From Chloroflexota bacterium (GTDB lineage: Bacteria > Chloroflexota > Dehalococcoidia > SM23-28-2 > RBG-16-64-32): 14,335 bases of DNA. Shown here piece by piece: positions 12,696 to 14,335 of this stretch (positions within the stretch are counted from its first letter, which is position 1; each line of letters opens with the position of its first letter). The stretch is taken from positions 1-14,335 of the forward strand of contig JADFKG010000036.1 in assembly GCA_022565075.1 (NCBI GenBank), given 5' to 3'. The position numbers and the translations under genes are program-made. The notes under the pieces were generated by a model. That model was given only the letters and a program-made list of their open reading frames with translations. It had not been told where the DNA came from and made no database searches.

Positions 12696-13835
12696 CTACT
12701 GCGCCTGCTGGTAGATCTTGCCCTCGGTCTTGATCGAGGGCGCGACGATGAGTTCTGCGTCGTGGAGCTCGGAGATGTTCTGGGCGCCGACCATGCCCAT
12801 GCACGTTTGGATGGCGCCGACGATGTTCTCGGAGCCGTCGGTGCGGGAGGTCGGGCCGAAGAGCAGGCGGTCGAGCGTGGTGTCAGTGCCGGGCTTGATG
12901 CGGACGCCGCGTGGGAGGGCGGAGTGCCCGGTGGACATGCCCCAGGCGTAACCGTTCGCAGGCGCCTCTTCGGCGCGGGCGAAGGCGGTGCCCAGCATCA
13001 CGGCGTCGGCGCCGGCGACCAGCGCCTTGCAGATGTCGCCGCCGTTGTGCATGCCGCCGTCGGTGATGATGGGCACGTAGCGGCCGGTCTCGCGGTAGTA
13101 GTCGTCGCGGGCGGCGGCGCACTCGATCGTGGCGGTGATCTGCGGGACGCCGATGCCGAGCACTTCGCGGGAGGTGCAGATGGCGCCCGGACCGACGCCG
13201 ACGAGGACGCCGGCGATGCCGCACTGGATCAGCTCGCGGGCGGCGTCGAAGCCGACAGTGTTGCCGACGACGACGGGGATCTGGATGTTGGCGACCAGTT
13301 CCTGGAAGATCAGGCCGCGGACGCTGCGCGACAGGTGGCGGGCGGTGGTAACGGTGGACTGAACGACGAAGATGTCACAGCCGGCGTCGACGGCGATAGG
13401 CGCCAGCTTCTTGGTGTTGGCCGGAGTGCAGGAGACGGCGCAGATGGAGCCGCCTTCTTTGATCTCGCGGACCCTGCGCCCGATCAGTTCTTCTTTGACC
13501 GGGGGCGCGGTGAGCCGCTGGATGACGGCGGCGGACTCTTCCTGGCTGGCCGCGGCCACCTCCTGGATCGCCGCCTCGGCGTCGTCGTGGCGGCACTGCA
13601 AGCCTTCGAGGTTCATCACGGCGAGGCCGCCGCGCTTGCCCAGTGCGCGAGCGAAGGACGGATTGACCGAGGCGTCCAGGGCAGCCGCCACTACGGGGAA
13701 GTCGAACGTGAATTGGCCTATGCTAAAGTGGACATCCGTCAGCTCCGGATTGACGGTGATACTGCCCGGAGCGATGGCAACTTCGTCGAACCCGTAGGCG
13801 GGCCGTAATTCTTTGAATCCACCCGTAAGACCCAT
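12696..13835 (-). CDS. guaB3: GuaB3-family IMP dehydrogenase-related protein
   Basis: The 379-residue protein has the IMPDH/GMP reductase (beta/alpha)8 barrel without the CBS domains of GuaB, the form typical of the GuaB3 family. The catalytic loop is GVGPGAICTSR with Cys220. ITDGGMHNGGDICKALVAGA and VMLGTAFARAEEAP form the phosphate- and base-binding regions. The flap region is GHSALPRGVRIKPGT. GuaB3 proteins are often annotated as IMP dehydrogenases, but I recall a cyanobacterial member being reported as a GMP reductase, so the direction of the purine reaction is open. The ATG at 13835 has CGAGG close upstream and a promoter about 60 bases back. A guaB with CBS domains would be expected elsewhere in the genome. 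Confidence 0.9.
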   Translation of the reverse strand: MGLTGGFKELRPAYGFDEVAIAPGSITVNPELTDVHFSIGQFTFDFPVVAAALDASVNPSFARALGKRGGLAVMNLEGLQCRHDDAEAAIQEVAAASQEESAAVIQRLTAPPVKEELIGRRVREIKEGGSICAVSCTPANTKKLAPIAVDAGCDIFVVQSTVTTARHLSRSVRGLIFQELVANIQIPVVVGNTVGFDAARELIQCGIAGVLVGVGPGAICTSREVLGIGVPQITATIECAAARDDYYRETGRYVPIITDGGMHNGGDICKALVAGADAVMLGTAFARAEEAPANGYAWGMSTGHSALPRGVRIKPGTDTTLDRLLFGPTSRTDGSENIVGAIQTCMGMVGAQNISELHDAELIVAPSIKTEGKIYQQAQ

Positions 13836-13894
13836 GCTACCTCGCCTCGGCTATGAAGGCCCGCAGGAAGCGGACGTTCGAAGGGGTTTCAGAC

Positions 13895-13924
13895 AGTGTA
13901 TCAACGACGGTTCCGGCCGGTCAA
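13895..13924 (-). promoter_or_regulatory. Promoter of guaB3
   Basis: On the minus strand TTGACC (13924-13919) and TACACT (13900-13895) are separated by 18 bases. Transcription would start near 13888, giving a leader of about 50 bases. Confidence 0.55.
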
Positions 13925-13934
13925 TTGATTTGAG

Positions 13935-13957
13935 TCACATTCTGCGAACTGATGTGA
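13935..13957. promoter_or_regulatory. Dyad between divergent guaB3 and rsmI
   Basis: TCACAT (13935-13940) and ATGTGA (13952-13957) are perfect inverted repeats with an 11-base spacer. The size and spacing suit a dimeric regulator. It lies just upstream of the guaB3 -35 and overlaps the region where an rsmI promoter would be. A TATTTT (13959-13964) next to it could be the rsmI -10. Confidence 0.35.
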
Positions 13958-13970
13958 GTATTTTCGCTCG

Positions 13971-14335
13971 GTGAAAAACGTGGGCGTTCTCTACCTCGTC
14001 GCAACACCGATCGGCAACCTGGAGGACATCACTCTGCGCGCCCTGCGGGTGCTGGGGGAGGTCTCGCTGATCGCTGCCGAGGACACACGCACGGCCCGCA
14101 AGCTGCTCTCGCACCACGGGATTTCGGCGCGCGTCGTCAGCTACAACGAGCACAACATGAAGCGGCGCACGCCGGAGTTGCTGCGCGCGCTGGGCGAGGG
14201 TGACGTGGCGCTCGTGTCGGAGGCCGGGATGCCGGCGATAAGCGATCCTGGCTACGAGCTGGTGGCGGCGGTGATCGAGGCCGGGCACGAGGTGTCGCCG
14301 CTGCCAGGGCCGTCGGCAGTCACGGCGGCTGTAGC
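13971..14335 (+). CDS. rsmI: 16S rRNA (cytidine1402-2'-O)-methyltransferase, 5' part
   Basis: The first 121 codons of RsmI run to the right edge. RsmI is a SAM-dependent tetrapyrrole-methylase-fold enzyme that 2'-O-methylates C1402 in the decoding centre of 16S rRNA. Hallmarks are LYLVATPIGNLEDITLRA at the N-terminus, AEDTRTARKLL, SYNEHN, the SAM-binding VSEAGMPAISDPG and PLPGPSA. The usual SDAGTP is changed to SEAGMP here. The GTG at 13971 gives MKNVGVLYLVATP; a GTG at 13980 is an alternative. Neither has a good Shine-Dalgarno, and a TATTTT ends six bases upstream of 13971, so the message may be leaderless. It is divergent from guaB3 and cut at the 3' end only by the window. Confidence 0.93.
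   Translation, partial: MKNVGVLYLVATPIGNLEDITLRALRVLGEVSLIAAEDTRTARKLLSHHGISARVVSYNEHNMKRRTPELLRALGEGDVALVSEAGMPAISDPGYELVAAVIEAGHEVSPLPGPSAVTAAV

Overview
The window is high-GC bacterial chromosome, densely coding on both strands. It has two adjacent tRNA genes, SD-led and probably leaderless starts, and frequent GTG starts. The gene set (GuaB3-type IMPDH-like protein, LysM/M23 peptidase, KamA-like radical SAM enzyme, RsmI) would fit a Chloroflexota or actinobacterial-type lineage. That assignment is an inference and is not settled by the sequence. No integrase, transposase, phage gene or CRISPR array is visible.

Layout. At the left edge, the first 11 codons of a gene leave the window on the minus strand, with a good promoter. 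A minus-strand catabolic-looking run follows (3435 down to 280): a carboxymuconolactone decarboxylase-family protein, an SDR oxidoreductase, a doubtful 50-codon ORF and an acyl-CoA carboxylase carboxyltransferase subunit. Next are tRNA-Gln(TTG) and tRNA-Asn(GTT) on the plus strand. A divergent pair comes after them: a small winged-helix regulator (minus) and an unrecognised 127-residue protein (plus). Then there is a GNAT acetyltransferase gene broken by a frameshift.

The centre (5815-9284) is the most interesting part. Behind one good promoter lie three tightly packed plus-strand genes: a serine palmitoyltransferase-like alpha-oxoamine synthase, a large GNAT-fold protein resembling the bacterial ceramide synthase bCerS, and an NAD-dependent epimerase/dehydratase-fold reductase resembling CerR. 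They overlap or nearly touch, and their order follows the bacterial ceramide route: condensation to 3-ketosphinganine, N-acylation, then reduction. This would be a compact sphingolipid operon outside the Proteobacteria/Bacteroidetes lineages where it is best known.

The right third holds a gene-free stretch with two REP-like palindromic units and a KamA-family radical SAM protein with an intrinsic terminator. An unassigned, hairpin-containing stretch leads into a LysM-M23 cell-wall peptidase with its own promoter. GuaB3 follows on the minus strand, convergent with the peptidase. Last is the start of rsmI, divergent from guaB3 and cut by the right edge.
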